The position numbers and the translations under genes are program-made. Under the pieces are notes generated by a model. It searched no databases. It was not told the origin of the DNA and saw nothing but the letters and a program-made list of their open reading frames with translations. From Sunxiuqinia sp965230765 (lineage in GTDB: Bacteria; Bacteroidota; Bacteroidia; Bacteroidales; Prolixibacteraceae), in NCBI GenBank assembly GCA_965230765.1, contig CBDDLR010000002.1, positions 620,001-684,000 on the forward strand: 64,000 nucleotides of DNA, read 5' to 3'. This document shows positions 9,117-17,890 of the stretch, piece after piece (the stretch's first letter is position 1; every line of letters begins with the position of its first letter).

Positions 9117-10988
9117 ATGAAATCAATCAAAATAAAATATAGATTATTAGTTGGAGTTTTATCTCTTTTCATGGCACTGTTTGTGGTTGTGTCATGTAAT
9201 GATGACGACGACCCTACAGGTTCTTTCAATCAGGCTTCGCTGGAGACATTATTAATAGAAGCACAAGGCCTGATTGATAACAGTGTAGAAGGTATTAATG
9301 CCGGTGATTTTCAGCCTGGTTCAATTGCAGCGCTACAAGATGTTGTAACTTGGGTAACTTGGGCAATTGATAATGCTGAAGAACAAGGTGATATTGATGA
9401 TGCTGCTCAAAAGTTGTCAGTTCATATTGATAAATTTAAAGCAAGTACGGTAGCAGTTGCTATGCCTTGGATTCAACAGGAAAACGATACTTATATTAAG
9501 ATTTCCGATAACATAAAAGACGTATTTAATGGGGCATTTACCATTGAGATTAAGCTGTATGTTGTAGATGTGAATACCAAGGGGCATTCGAACAATTTAT
9601 TTTCAATTGAACAGCCTGGTCCTGACAGGGGCTTTGCCGTCAGGTACTATAGCGATGGGAAAATCCAAGTAGTAGTAGGTACAGGAAGTGGCTGGCCGGA
9701 TACAGGAGAACAGGCGGGAGCCGGGACTATTACATCCGGAAAGTGGATCGATGTGGCTATGACCCATGACGGTACAAATCAAATATTGTATATAGATGGT
9801 GTAAACGTAGCTGAAAACGAAGCTGTTCCAGTTATTCCTGAGAATCCTTTTGTTATCGGGAATAGTCCGGAGTGGACAGACCGGATATGCAATGCAGTGG
9901 TTAGAGACTTCAAGGTATGGACTTCGGTATTGGATGCTGCTACTATTAATGCAAACCGAACTGCTGAATTTACAGGGACTGAAACTGGCTTGGAATGTTT
10001 TTTCCCAATGGGCTCAGATTTAGGTTCTGAATTTTCGGATTTAACCGGCAAATATACAGCAACGGTACAAGGTAAAGTTGATTGGGTTGCAGAACCTCCA
10101 ATAATTCTACTAGATTATTCATTAATTGACGCAGCTATCGTAAAGATCACTGATTTTAAAGCAACAATAGTAGAAGGTGAAAACGATGGTGATTACCCAA
10201 TTGGTACTTTAGACTATATCGATGGGTTAATTGCTGAAGGTAACGATAAGCGACAAAATGAAACTCGCCAGGCAGAATTGGATGCATTTGATACAAAGGT
10301 TGACGACCAAATTGACATGATAAATAGCATGCTAGTTGGCGATACTGAGGGTATATTAATTGATCGTGACGTACCATCTGCAATTGGTTTCAGAATTACA
10401 CCAAATTATACACCTCAAGCTGATTATACGGTTGAGTTCGAAGTTAAAGTTAAGTCTTTATTTGGTTATGGTTCAGGTGAGTTCTTTAATAATGGAAATT
10501 ATGGAGTTTGGGTATATGGATACAATGAACTCACAGAAGAAAATGTATTGAATTCAGGCGGTCTTTATCATTTTGTTCACGATACCAGAGGTGGTGCTTG
10601 GTGGAAAGGCCCTATTACTGATCCATTAGTAATGAAAACTGGCGTTTGGCAACATGTAGCACTTGTGCATGATGAAACAGCTTTAACTACCAAGATATTT
10701 GTTGATGGGGAAATGGTAAAAGAATTTACAGATATAGGTCATCCCGATAATTCTGGCTGGAGCGAAATGTGGCTAGGTAATGGCTGGGGCAAAATGGACG
10801 GATATATTAAAGATTTCCGTTTGTGGGATGTTGCCCGCAGTGATGCAGATCTTAATGCAAATATTGATGGAACAGAAGCGGGACTAAAAGTTTATTTTCC
10901 TTTAGATAAGGTTAAAGGTGTCAAGTTTGATGACGAGACTGGTAATTTCCAGGGGGAAATGAGGGGAATTTCATGGAATAAAGAATAA
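9117..10988 (+). CDS. Surface lipoprotein with two LamG (concanavalin A-like) domains
   Basis: 623 residues. The lipoprotein signal ends at Cys27 (ALFVVVSC) and is followed by an acidic NDDDDP stretch, which in Bacteroidota favours export to the cell surface. A helical FIVAR-like segment (about 40-105) precedes a LamG/concanavalin A-like domain (about 115-300: NAFTIEIKLYVVDV replaced here by GAFTIEIKLYVVDV, KWIDVAMTHDGTNQILYIDG, RDFKVWTSVLDAATINANR). A second helical segment (about 325-400) and a second LamG domain (about 425-615: TGVWQHVALVHDE, KIFVDGEMV, IKDFRLWDVARSDADLNAN) follow. No catalytic residues are evident. As third gene after SusC/SusD it is probably the surface glycan-binding protein of the first PUL. 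The role is inferred from position and fold. Confidence 0.8.
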   Translation: MKSIKIKYRLLVGVLSLFMALFVVVSCNDDDDPTGSFNQASLETLLIEAQGLIDNSVEGINAGDFQPGSIAALQDVVTWVTWAIDNAEEQGDIDDAAQKLSVHIDKFKASTVAVAMPWIQQENDTYIKISDNIKDVFNGAFTIEIKLYVVDVNTKGHSNNLFSIEQPGPDRGFAVRYYSDGKIQVVVGTGSGWPDTGEQAGAGTITSGKWIDVAMTHDGTNQILYIDGVNVAENEAVPVIPENPFVIGNSPEWTDRICNAVVRDFKVWTSVLDAATINANRTAEFTGTETGLECFFPMGSDLGSEFSDLTGKYTATVQGKVDWVAEPPIILLDYSLIDAAIVKITDFKATIVEGENDGDYPIGTLDYIDGLIAEGNDKRQNETRQAELDAFDTKVDDQIDMINSMLVGDTEGILIDRDVPSAIGFRITPNYTPQADYTVEFEVKVKSLFGYGSGEFFNNGNYGVWVYGYNELTEENVLNSGGLYHFVHDTRGGAWWKGPITDPLVMKTGVWQHVALVHDETALTTKIFVDGEMVKEFTDIGHPDNSGWSEMWLGNGWGKMDGYIKDFRLWDVARSDADLNANIDGTEAGLKVYFPLDKVKGVKFDDETGNFQGEMRGISWNKE

Positions 10989-11117
10989 GTGTTCTTCTTG
11001 CTACAATAAGTAATGTCTAAATGACATTGATGTTCTGAATCTGTGTTGGAAGGTAATGCTTATGATTATTTTCCGGCACAGATTTTTTTGATTAGTTGTT
11101 TGGTAAAATTGAAGATT

Positions 11118-12035
11118 ATGGAAAATGCTGCGATTAGATATGGTTCAGGGAAAGCTAGTGGAGCTTCGAAGTTGACACTTGAAAGCTTTCTGATTAATCC
11201 CCGAGATGTTTATCATATTGCCAGAAGGATTATTTCTTCTGAATATGATGTTCAAATGCATAGTCACGATTATGCCGAAATTTTTTGGGTGAAAGAGGGT
11301 AGTGGCATCCATGTAGTAAATGGGGAAGAACACCCATTAAGGCAAGGGTCAATTGTAATGATCCGTCCTTTTGATAGCCATGCATTTAAAGTGTCAAGGC
11401 TGAGGGAGAACATGGTAATTACCAATATTGCATTTTTCAAAAGCAGTTTAACTTATTATAAAGAGCGCTATTTCCCTGATACCCGAAACTTATTTTGGAT
11501 TGAAGATGAATTGCCTTTTGTTGCACAGCTGAGCGATAAACAACTTAATGAGTTGTCTTCACTGGCTGATCGGTTGTTAGGATTGCCGAAGGATAACATG
11601 CACCTTGATCATATCATGCTGCATATTTTTAGCTTGTTTAACCAGGCTAAAGTAACTTCCTCTCAGTTGCCACATTGGTTGGCTTATGCCATTGAAAATT
11701 ACGTAACGCCCAAACAATTTAGGGATGGCCTGGAAGGTTTTGTCCGACTGTGTAACCGGAGTGGTGACCATGTGAACAGGACATTGCAGGTGCATTTAAA
11801 ACAATCACTTTCCGAGACCGTAAACAAGGCTCGTTTAGGCTATGCAGCTCAGCAGCTTACCATATCAAATTCTCCTGTAAAATCGATTTGCTTCGATTGT
11901 GGATTTGAGAACATCAGCTATTTCTATCGGTTATTTAAACGGCACTATGGTTTGACCCCTGCAGACTACAGGACAAACAATCATGGTATTTTTCAGTTGT
12001 ATCCCGTTTCTACCCGGAAACCCCTTACTGTGTAA
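11118..12035 (+). CDS. AraC family regulator, ChbR-like
   Basis: 305 residues from the ATG at 11118; an in-frame GTG at 11043 would add 25 residues that do not resemble the family. The N-terminal half is a cupin sensor domain (HSHDYAEIFWVKEGSGIHVV, LRQGSIVMIRPFDSHAF). The C-terminal third has two helix-turn-helix motifs (FVRLCNRSGDHVNRTLQ; PVKSICFDCGFENISYFYRL, followed by FKRHYGLTPADYR). The HVNR segment inside the first motif resembles ChbR, the chitobiose regulator, more than AraC itself. Because it sits between the SusC/SusD/LamG genes and the GH92/GH47 genes, it probably controls the first PUL in response to a sugar. The inducer is unknown. Confidence 0.88.
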   Translation: MENAAIRYGSGKASGASKLTLESFLINPRDVYHIARRIISSEYDVQMHSHDYAEIFWVKEGSGIHVVNGEEHPLRQGSIVMIRPFDSHAFKVSRLRENMVITNIAFFKSSLTYYKERYFPDTRNLFWIEDELPFVAQLSDKQLNELSSLADRLLGLPKDNMHLDHIMLHIFSLFNQAKVTSSQLPHWLAYAIENYVTPKQFRDGLEGFVRLCNRSGDHVNRTLQVHLKQSLSETVNKARLGYAAQQLTISNSPVKSICFDCGFENISYFYRLFKRHYGLTPADYRTNNHGIFQLYPVSTRKPLTV

Positions 12036-12141
12036 GTGTCGAAATAGTACAGTGTTTCTTTATCTGAGTCGATAATAAATTTTTCATTTAGAAGATGATT
12101 CAATTTATTTTTGCATAAGCATGTTTTTATCGTATCGGTTT

Positions 12142-12157
12142 GGTATATGTGTATACC
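12142..12157. promoter_or_regulatory. Inverted repeat upstream of the GH92 gene, possible operator
   Basis: GGTATA-TGTG-TATACC is a perfect 6-bp inverted repeat 62 bases before the GH92 start. A promoter -7 match, TATTTTTG (TAnnTTTG form), lies at 12106-12113, so the repeat would fall in the 5' leader. It may be a regulator site or an RNA hairpin. No second copy was noticed. Confidence 0.3.
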
Positions 12158-12218
12158 CGTTTTTGTTCGTTATTCACATGAATTTTGTGTTCTTTTTTAA
12201 ATCATAAATATTCCCACA

Positions 12219-15200
12219 ATGAATCAATTGAAACTTTTATTTATAGGGCTTGTAAGCTGGTTTCTTGTATCCTGTAATTCAACGAGTGAAGGTGTCCTGA
12301 CCTATGTCGACCCGATGATTGGCACTGATGGGCACGGACATACTTTCCCGGGGGCAACTATACCGTTTGGAATGGTGCAGTTAAGCCCATCAAATGGATG
12401 GAAAGCGTGGGATTGGTGTTCTGGCTACCACTACAGCGATTCAATTATAAAAGGCTTTGCACATACACACATTAGCGGTGCCGGATTGTCTGGCCTGGGT
12501 GACATTTTAGTAATGCCAACCTTGGGGAAACTAAATACAAATCCTGGTACTGAAGAAAATCCGGATGAAGGTTATCGCTCCCGGTTTTCCCATGACCGTG
12601 AACAAGCTTCTGCAGGTTATTATTCAGTTATGCTTGATGATTACGAAATTCATGTAGAATTAACTACAAGTAAGCGGGTTGGCTTTCATAAATATACTTT
12701 CAACAAGGAAGGGGATGCACATATCATTATTGATCCAACGCATCGTTTGATGGAAAGTTTGATCGGATCAGAAGTTGAAATCGTTTCAGGCTCGGAGATA
12801 CGTGGTTACAAACACTGCGATGGTGAAGCAGGAAAAAGGAAGGTTTATTTCTACGCAAATTTTTCTAAGCCTTTTGTTGAAGCTGGCCTTGCCTTAAATG
12901 ATTCATTGGTAGAGGATAAAAAATTAACAGACCGGGACACTCGTGCATGGGTAAAATACAATGTTGGTAAAGGTGATCAGCTTGAAGTAAAGGTGGCCTT
13001 GTCTTTTGTAAGCTATGAAGGGGCTTTGAAAAACTTAAAAGCTGAAGGAGAAACAACTAATTTTACTTCGGCTTTGGCTGATGCGAAGAATCGTTGGGAG
13101 GAACAAATTTCAAAAATAAAGATAAAAGGAAGTAGTGAGCAAAAACGTACTTTTTACACGGCAATGTACCACTCCTTTATTTCGCCAAACCTAATTTCAG
13201 ATGTGGATGGAAATTACATTATAGAAGGTGAAAAATATTATTCTAGTCATGATCATTACAGTAACTTTTCAACCTGGGACAGTTACAGATCCCTTCACCC
13301 ACTACTGACGATTCTTGAACATGAAAAAACTGCTGATTTTGTCAACTCTCTTTCATCCAGGTACAGTGTGTCTAAAGTTGGCCTTCCTGTTTGGGAACTT
13401 TTGGGGCATGACAATGCTTGTATGATTGGTTACAGCACAACCTCACCAATGGCAGATGCCATTCTGAAAAATGTTCCCGGGATTGATGTTGATGCTGCCT
13501 ATGAAGCGATGCGGGCTGCTGCCCATTCGCTGGATAAACACAGTCCAAATTATGATTTGAACGGCATGGCGTATTACGTGGAACTGGGCTACATTCCAGG
13601 GGAAGTGGGCTGTGCAGTATCAAAAACAACAGAGCAAAACTATTACGATTGGGCTATTGGTAAAGTTGCAGAAAAGATTGGTAGACAGGAGGATGCAGAG
13701 ATGTTTGATCAGCGCTCTAAAAGTTTTCTGCATCTATACAATCCTGAAAAACAATATTTGTGGCCTAAAATGCTGAATGGGAATTGGCAGGAAATGAGCC
13801 TCGATAAGTGGGATGAGTTAATTACCAATTATGTATCGGGGAATATTTGGGCGTATTCTGCATACACTCCTCATTATATGGCCGGAATAATTAACAAAAT
13901 GGGGGGCAGGGATAAATATGAAGCTTGGCTTGATGAAATTATTGCCGATACTACTGAAGTAGAAGGAGGAATGCACGTTGATATTTCAGGTTTCATCGGT
14001 AAATATGGGCATGGTGATGAACCTGGTCATCAGATTCCATATCTCTACAATTACGTTGGGGCTCCGCACAAAACCCAAAAGCTTGTAAGGCAGGTAGCAG
14101 ATTTGTTTTATTCTGATCAGCCTGATGGATTAGTGAACAATGAAGATTTGGGGCAAATGTCATCGTGGTATGTTTTCAGCACCTTGGGTTTTTATCCTGT
14201 TTGCCCGGGAAATCTTCAATATGCCATTGGGTCCCCACATTACAAAGAGGCTAGTATTGCAACTGAAACAGGAAATACCTTTACTATTAAAGCTCCAAAA
14301 ACATCTGCAAAAAATATATACGTTCAATCTGTTAAATTGAATGGAGAAGAATACAACTTACCCTTTATCACCCATAATGATATCATGAATGGCGGATTGC
14401 TAGAATTTGAGATGGGACCGGAACCATCTGGTTGGGGAAGCGAAGAAGAATATGTTCGTCAATTGTCAGGAAACGATCTGACTACCGTTACTGCTAAATC
14501 AAACGTGGAAATTGTTTATAACCCATATGAAGAAGTTGAACGCAATGGCTTTTATAGGGAGCGGATTATCGAGTTGAAATGTAACTCGCCAGAAACGCAA
14601 ATCAGATACACGCTAGATGGATCAAGTCCTGATGAAAATTCAACCTTGTATAGAGAACCAATTGTATTAACAAAGGATGCTAAATTAAAAGCAAGGGCAT
14701 TCAGCAACGATGGGCGCATAAGCATGGTGTTCGCCAAAAAGTACTTTAAAAGTTTGTTGAATGATGAAGGTTTGAAGTTTAAATACAGTCTGAAAAATGC
14801 ACCGCAGCACTATGGTGACGAAGATGGAAGTCTGCTGTTTGACGGTTTCATAGGGTCAACAAACCACAACGATCAACGCTGGTGTGGCTTTAATGAAAAA
14901 CAGTTTGATTTGACCATTGATTTTGGAAGAATGCTTCAGTTCTCAAATCTAACACTGGGATACTTGACGGACACAAAAGTCTGGATTTTTCCTCCAGCCG
15001 AAATACTTGTATACAGTTCCAAAGATGGTAAGGATTTTAAACTTCTAAAATCGGTGAAACCGTTACAGCCAGCCGAGGATTTAGAATTTACGAACAAGGA
15101 GAAAATAGAATTTTCGAAAGAAAAAGCACAGTTCATAAAGCTTGTTACAAAAAATCCAGTTTTGCCAGACTGGCACTTTGGGAATGGACGGTTAGGCTGG

Positions 15201-15230
15201 GTATTTATTGATGAAGTATTAATCCACTAA
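12219..15230 (+). CDS. GH92 family alpha-mannosidase, lipoprotein, with C-terminal binding domains
   Basis: 1003 residues. Lipoprotein signal MNQLKLLFIGLVSWFLVSC. The GH92 N-terminal beta-sandwich starts at once (YVDPMIGTDGHGHTFPGATI, FAHTHISGAGLSGLGD). It is followed by the (alpha/alpha)6 domain, with HGDEPGHQ (about 598-605, containing the probable general acid Glu601) and NNEDLGQMSSWYVFSTLGFY (about 640-659, containing the probable base Asp643). GH92 enzymes are calcium-dependent inverting exo-alpha-mannosidases. After about residue 745 come a chitobiase C-terminal-like beta domain (IRYTLDGSSPDENSTLYREP) and a discoidin-like domain (about 850-1003). The GH47 gene begins 3 bases after the stop, so both are surely co-expressed. 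Linkage preference (alpha-1,2 is commonest) is inferred. Confidence 0.95.
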   Translation: MNQLKLLFIGLVSWFLVSCNSTSEGVLTYVDPMIGTDGHGHTFPGATIPFGMVQLSPSNGWKAWDWCSGYHYSDSIIKGFAHTHISGAGLSGLGDILVMPTLGKLNTNPGTEENPDEGYRSRFSHDREQASAGYYSVMLDDYEIHVELTTSKRVGFHKYTFNKEGDAHIIIDPTHRLMESLIGSEVEIVSGSEIRGYKHCDGEAGKRKVYFYANFSKPFVEAGLALNDSLVEDKKLTDRDTRAWVKYNVGKGDQLEVKVALSFVSYEGALKNLKAEGETTNFTSALADAKNRWEEQISKIKIKGSSEQKRTFYTAMYHSFISPNLISDVDGNYIIEGEKYYSSHDHYSNFSTWDSYRSLHPLLTILEHEKTADFVNSLSSRYSVSKVGLPVWELLGHDNACMIGYSTTSPMADAILKNVPGIDVDAAYEAMRAAAHSLDKHSPNYDLNGMAYYVELGYIPGEVGCAVSKTTEQNYYDWAIGKVAEKIGRQEDAEMFDQRSKSFLHLYNPEKQYLWPKMLNGNWQEMSLDKWDELITNYVSGNIWAYSAYTPHYMAGIINKMGGRDKYEAWLDEIIADTTEVEGGMHVDISGFIGKYGHGDEPGHQIPYLYNYVGAPHKTQKLVRQVADLFYSDQPDGLVNNEDLGQMSSWYVFSTLGFYPVCPGNLQYAIGSPHYKEASIATETGNTFTIKAPKTSAKNIYVQSVKLNGEEYNLPFITHNDIMNGGLLEFEMGPEPSGWGSEEEYVRQLSGNDLTTVTAKSNVEIVYNPYEEVERNGFYRERIIELKCNSPETQIRYTLDGSSPDENSTLYREPIVLTKDAKLKARAFSNDGRISMVFAKKYFKSLLNDEGLKFKYSLKNAPQHYGDEDGSLLFDGFIGSTNHNDQRWCGFNEKQFDLTIDFGRMLQFSNLTLGYLTDTKVWIFPPAEILVYSSKDGKDFKLLKSVKPLQPAEDLEFTNKEKIEFSKEKAQFIKLVTKNPVLPDWHFGNGRLGWVFIDEVLIH

Positions 15231-15233
15231 CCA

Positions 15234-16661
15234 ATGAAACACTTAAACCTAGTTGCAATCGTATTTATAATAATTATTTGTGCTTGTCAACCCAAGCAGA
15301 ATAAGAAAGTTGTAAATAACCCTTTGGCTGAAGAAGTAAAACAGGAATTTATCCGGACCTGGGATGCATATAAAACTTATGCCTGGGGACACGACGTACT
15401 ATTGCCGTTGTCAAAGGGTAATCTCGACTGGTATGAAGAATCGTTGCATATTTCTCCAATTGATGCTTACAGCACCATGAAAGTTATGGGGCTTGATGAG
15501 GAAGCTGCTGAAGTAGAGGCTTATGTAATTGATAGTATTAGCTGGGACAAAGATTTGTTCGTAAAAACATTTGAAGTAAACATCCGGATCATGGGCGGGC
15601 TGCTAGCCATGTATGAATACACTAATGATCTGAAAATTCTTGATAAAGCTGAGGATTTTGGAAAAAGGATGTTAAAGGCTTTCGATTCCCCAACAGGTAT
15701 TCCATACTACTGGGTGAACCTTAAAACAGGTGAAGCTAAAGGTGCTAAAATCAATCTTGCCGAGGCCGCTTCTTATATGTTTGAATTGGGGATTTTAAGC
15801 TACTATACTAAAAACCCCGTTTATTACCAGGCAGCAAAAAAGGCTAGCCAGGCAATTTGGGAACGAAGATCAGAACTAAACCTTGTTGCAGACTTAATTG
15901 ATGTTGAAACTGGTGAATGGCTAAGCGACAATAGTCATATTTGTGCTGGTGCTGACTCGTATTACGAATACCTTTACAAAAGTATGTTACTATTTGGCGA
16001 TCCTGACTCTAAAATAATGTGGAAAGAAAGCATTGCAGCCATAAATACCTATGTAGCTGAAGAATCAGACACTTCGCTTTGGTATGGAAGAGTTAATATG
16101 TACACAGGTGAGAGGGATTGCAAAGATCCATATTCAGGCGATCAGTTTGCCAGAAGGGTAACCTTGTATGATGCCTTCTTTCAGTCAATATTGGCCTTGG
16201 ATGGTGATTTGTACCGTGCCGAAAAAACACAAAAAACCTGGGATTGGTTGTGGAACAAATACGGTCTGGAACCAATGATATATGATTACAAAGCCGATTC
16301 TGTTACCTTCCCAGTTTATGACTTAAACCCAGAAATTATTGAGTCGGCTTACTATCTTAACCACATCACTGGCAAGAAGGAATTTTACGATATGGTAGTT
16401 CAATATTGGGAAGACATTAAAACCTATTGCAAAACGGAGGTTGCTTTTTCATCGGTTGAAGATGTAAGAACAATGGAAAAGAAGGACTACATGCCAACCT
16501 TTTTTTTAGCTGAAACCTTGAAGTACCTGTACTTGACATTTATAGAAGAAACTGGTGACTTTAATTTGGATGATTACGTTTTTAATACCGAAGCGCATCC
16601 TTTTAAGAAAGACTCATTCGATAAAGAAGAAATTAAGCTTAGGTTAGGGATAACACATTAG
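15234..16661 (+). CDS. GH47 family alpha-1,2-mannosidase, bacterial lipoprotein
   Basis: 475 residues. The lipoprotein signal ends at Cys18 (IVFIIIICAC). The class I alpha-mannosidase signature residues are all visible: FEVNIRIMGGLLAMYEYT with Glu114, GADSYYEYLYK with Asp241, LNPEIIESAYYL with Glu367 and Glu370, and the calcium-binding C-terminal VFNTEAHPF with Thr452. The preceding ETLKYLYLTF is also a GH47 hallmark. These enzymes remove alpha-1,2-mannose with inversion and need calcium. GH47 is best known from eukaryotic ER and Golgi; bacterial members are fewer. Pairing with GH92 suggests stepwise trimming of high-mannose N-glycans or alpha-mannan. The gene starts 3 bases after the GH92 stop. 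Family assignment is firm; exact substrate is inference. Confidence 0.92.
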   Translation: MKHLNLVAIVFIIIICACQPKQNKKVVNNPLAEEVKQEFIRTWDAYKTYAWGHDVLLPLSKGNLDWYEESLHISPIDAYSTMKVMGLDEEAAEVEAYVIDSISWDKDLFVKTFEVNIRIMGGLLAMYEYTNDLKILDKAEDFGKRMLKAFDSPTGIPYYWVNLKTGEAKGAKINLAEAASYMFELGILSYYTKNPVYYQAAKKASQAIWERRSELNLVADLIDVETGEWLSDNSHICAGADSYYEYLYKSMLLFGDPDSKIMWKESIAAINTYVAEESDTSLWYGRVNMYTGERDCKDPYSGDQFARRVTLYDAFFQSILALDGDLYRAEKTQKTWDWLWNKYGLEPMIYDYKADSVTFPVYDLNPEIIESAYYLNHITGKKEFYDMVVQYWEDIKTYCKTEVAFSSVEDVRTMEKKDYMPTFFLAETLKYLYLTFIEETGDFNLDDYVFNTEAHPFKKDSFDKEEIKLRLGITH

Positions 16662-16715
16662 TTTAAAACGCTCTGATTACACTAGTATTTCGGTAAAAAT
16701 TTGCTTAATAAATAC

Positions 16716-17735
16716 TTAGGTTTTATGCAACAAAGAGGACTCATTGACGTTTAGTTTTCCACTTAATACAATTGTTTCTGGTATGTGAAATCCATTTGAT
16801 TCCAGCTGTTTTAAAAGTAGGTCGGCTGCAACTTCCCCAATCTGTTTTGTAGGTTGAACCACGGATGTTAATGGCGGATCCAGCAGCGAAGCAACAGGAG
16901 ATTCGGTGAAGCCAACGATCGCGATATCTTGAGGTATTCTAAGTCCGTGTTTTTTTATAACCCGCATTGCTCCAATAGCAGTTGGGTCATTTACACAAAA
17001 AATCCCTTTTGGCACCCGGTTCATCTTTATAAGTTTTTCCATCGCTTCTTCTCCATCAGATATAAGAAAACCAACTTCCAGAACCTGTTCTTTTGTTATT
17101 TTCTTGTTGTATTTTCTAAATGCATCTTTAAATCCCCTGATTCGGTTTTTTGAAAGTGTAAAGTGAACAGGGCCTGAAAAATGAACGATATCATCAATGC
17201 CTTGTTGAATTAAGTGCTCCGTTGCGAATAACGACCACTTATAGTCGTCAAATAATACTTTTGAAACAGGTAGCTTATCGTTTACCCTATTGAACATCAC
17301 TAATGGAAAACCTTTGGCTACCAATCTCTCTAAAAATTCGGTATTGCCAGACTCTTGAGTTGACGAGAGTATAATTCCATCAACAAAATTATCTTCCAGT
17401 GTTTTTAAGTTTGTTAGTTCGGTTTCGTGGTTTTCATTTGACTGCATGATTAGAACCTGGTAGCCTCGGTTCAATAATACATCCTGAATGCCGATTATTA
17501 TTTCAGGAAAATATGGATTTATAAATTCAGGAACGACAACTCCAATGTTGTAAGTTCGCTGTTGTGTAAGTTTTCGGGCAATCGGATTTGGGGAGTATCC
17601 CATCTCTTTAGCTGCCTTCAAAATTCGGTCTCTTGTTTCTGGTCTTATGTCGTATTTGTCATTGAATGCTCGTGAGATAGTTGATGCCGAAACATTCAAC
17701 GCTTTGGCAACATCTTTAATCGTGATATGCTTCAT
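16716..17735 (-). CDS. LacI family transcriptional regulator
   Basis: 339 residues. The N-terminal LacI helix-turn-helix is plain (TIKDVAKALNVSASTISRAF, then the hinge helix PNPIARKLTQQRTYNIGVVV). A periplasmic-binding-protein-like sensor domain follows (about 62-335), containing FVDGIILSSTQ, GIFCVNDPTAIGAMRVIKKH and DIAIVGFTESPVASLLDPPL. It is transcribed away from the symporter gene of the second PUL. The 155-base gap between them holds three copies, two complete and one partial, of a LacI-type site built on AACGTT, so it very likely controls itself and that operon. Its effector is probably a sugar or sugar derivative taken up by the symporter. That last step is inference. Confidence 0.94.
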   Translation of the reverse strand: MKHITIKDVAKALNVSASTISRAFNDKYDIRPETRDRILKAAKEMGYSPNPIARKLTQQRTYNIGVVVPEFINPYFPEIIIGIQDVLLNRGYQVLIMQSNENHETELTNLKTLEDNFVDGIILSSTQESGNTEFLERLVAKGFPLVMFNRVNDKLPVSKVLFDDYKWSLFATEHLIQQGIDDIVHFSGPVHFTLSKNRIRGFKDAFRKYNKKITKEQVLEVGFLISDGEEAMEKLIKMNRVPKGIFCVNDPTAIGAMRVIKKHGLRIPQDIAIVGFTESPVASLLDPPLTSVVQPTKQIGEVAADLLLKQLESNGFHIPETIVLSGKLNVNESSLLHKT

Positions 17736-17769
17736 TGGGTTGAAAAATTTCTTAAATATAGTATTTTTT

Positions 17770-17815
17770 CGGTAACGTTTCCGGTAAATTAAAACGTTTC
17801 CGGTAACGTTTCCGG
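17770..17815. promoter_or_regulatory. LacI-type operator cluster
   Basis: CGGTAACGTTTCCGG occurs exactly at 17770-17784 and again at 17801-17815, with the partial copy AAAACGTTTCCGG at 17791-17803 overlapping the second. The core is a 14-bp near-palindrome with one mismatch, centred on AACGTT as is usual for LacI family sites. The complete copies are 31 bp apart, about three helical turns. They lie just upstream of the regulator gene and upstream of the symporter promoter. Confidence 0.75.
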
Positions 17816-17836
17816 AAAAAAAACACTATAAGCTCG

Positions 17837-17866
17837 TTGGCTGACAATTAATCGTCATTAATTTTG
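17837..17866 (+). promoter_or_regulatory. Bacteroidota-type promoter for the symporter operon
   Basis: TTG at 17837-17839 and TAATTTTG at 17859-17866 are 19 bases apart, matching the -33/-7 promoter form (TTTG, TAnnTTTG) known in Bacteroides. Transcription would start near 17872, about 20 bases before the symporter ATG. The LacI sites lie just upstream of the -33 element. Confidence 0.6.
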
Positions 17867-17890
17867 AACTGAAACACTTAACTAAACTGA

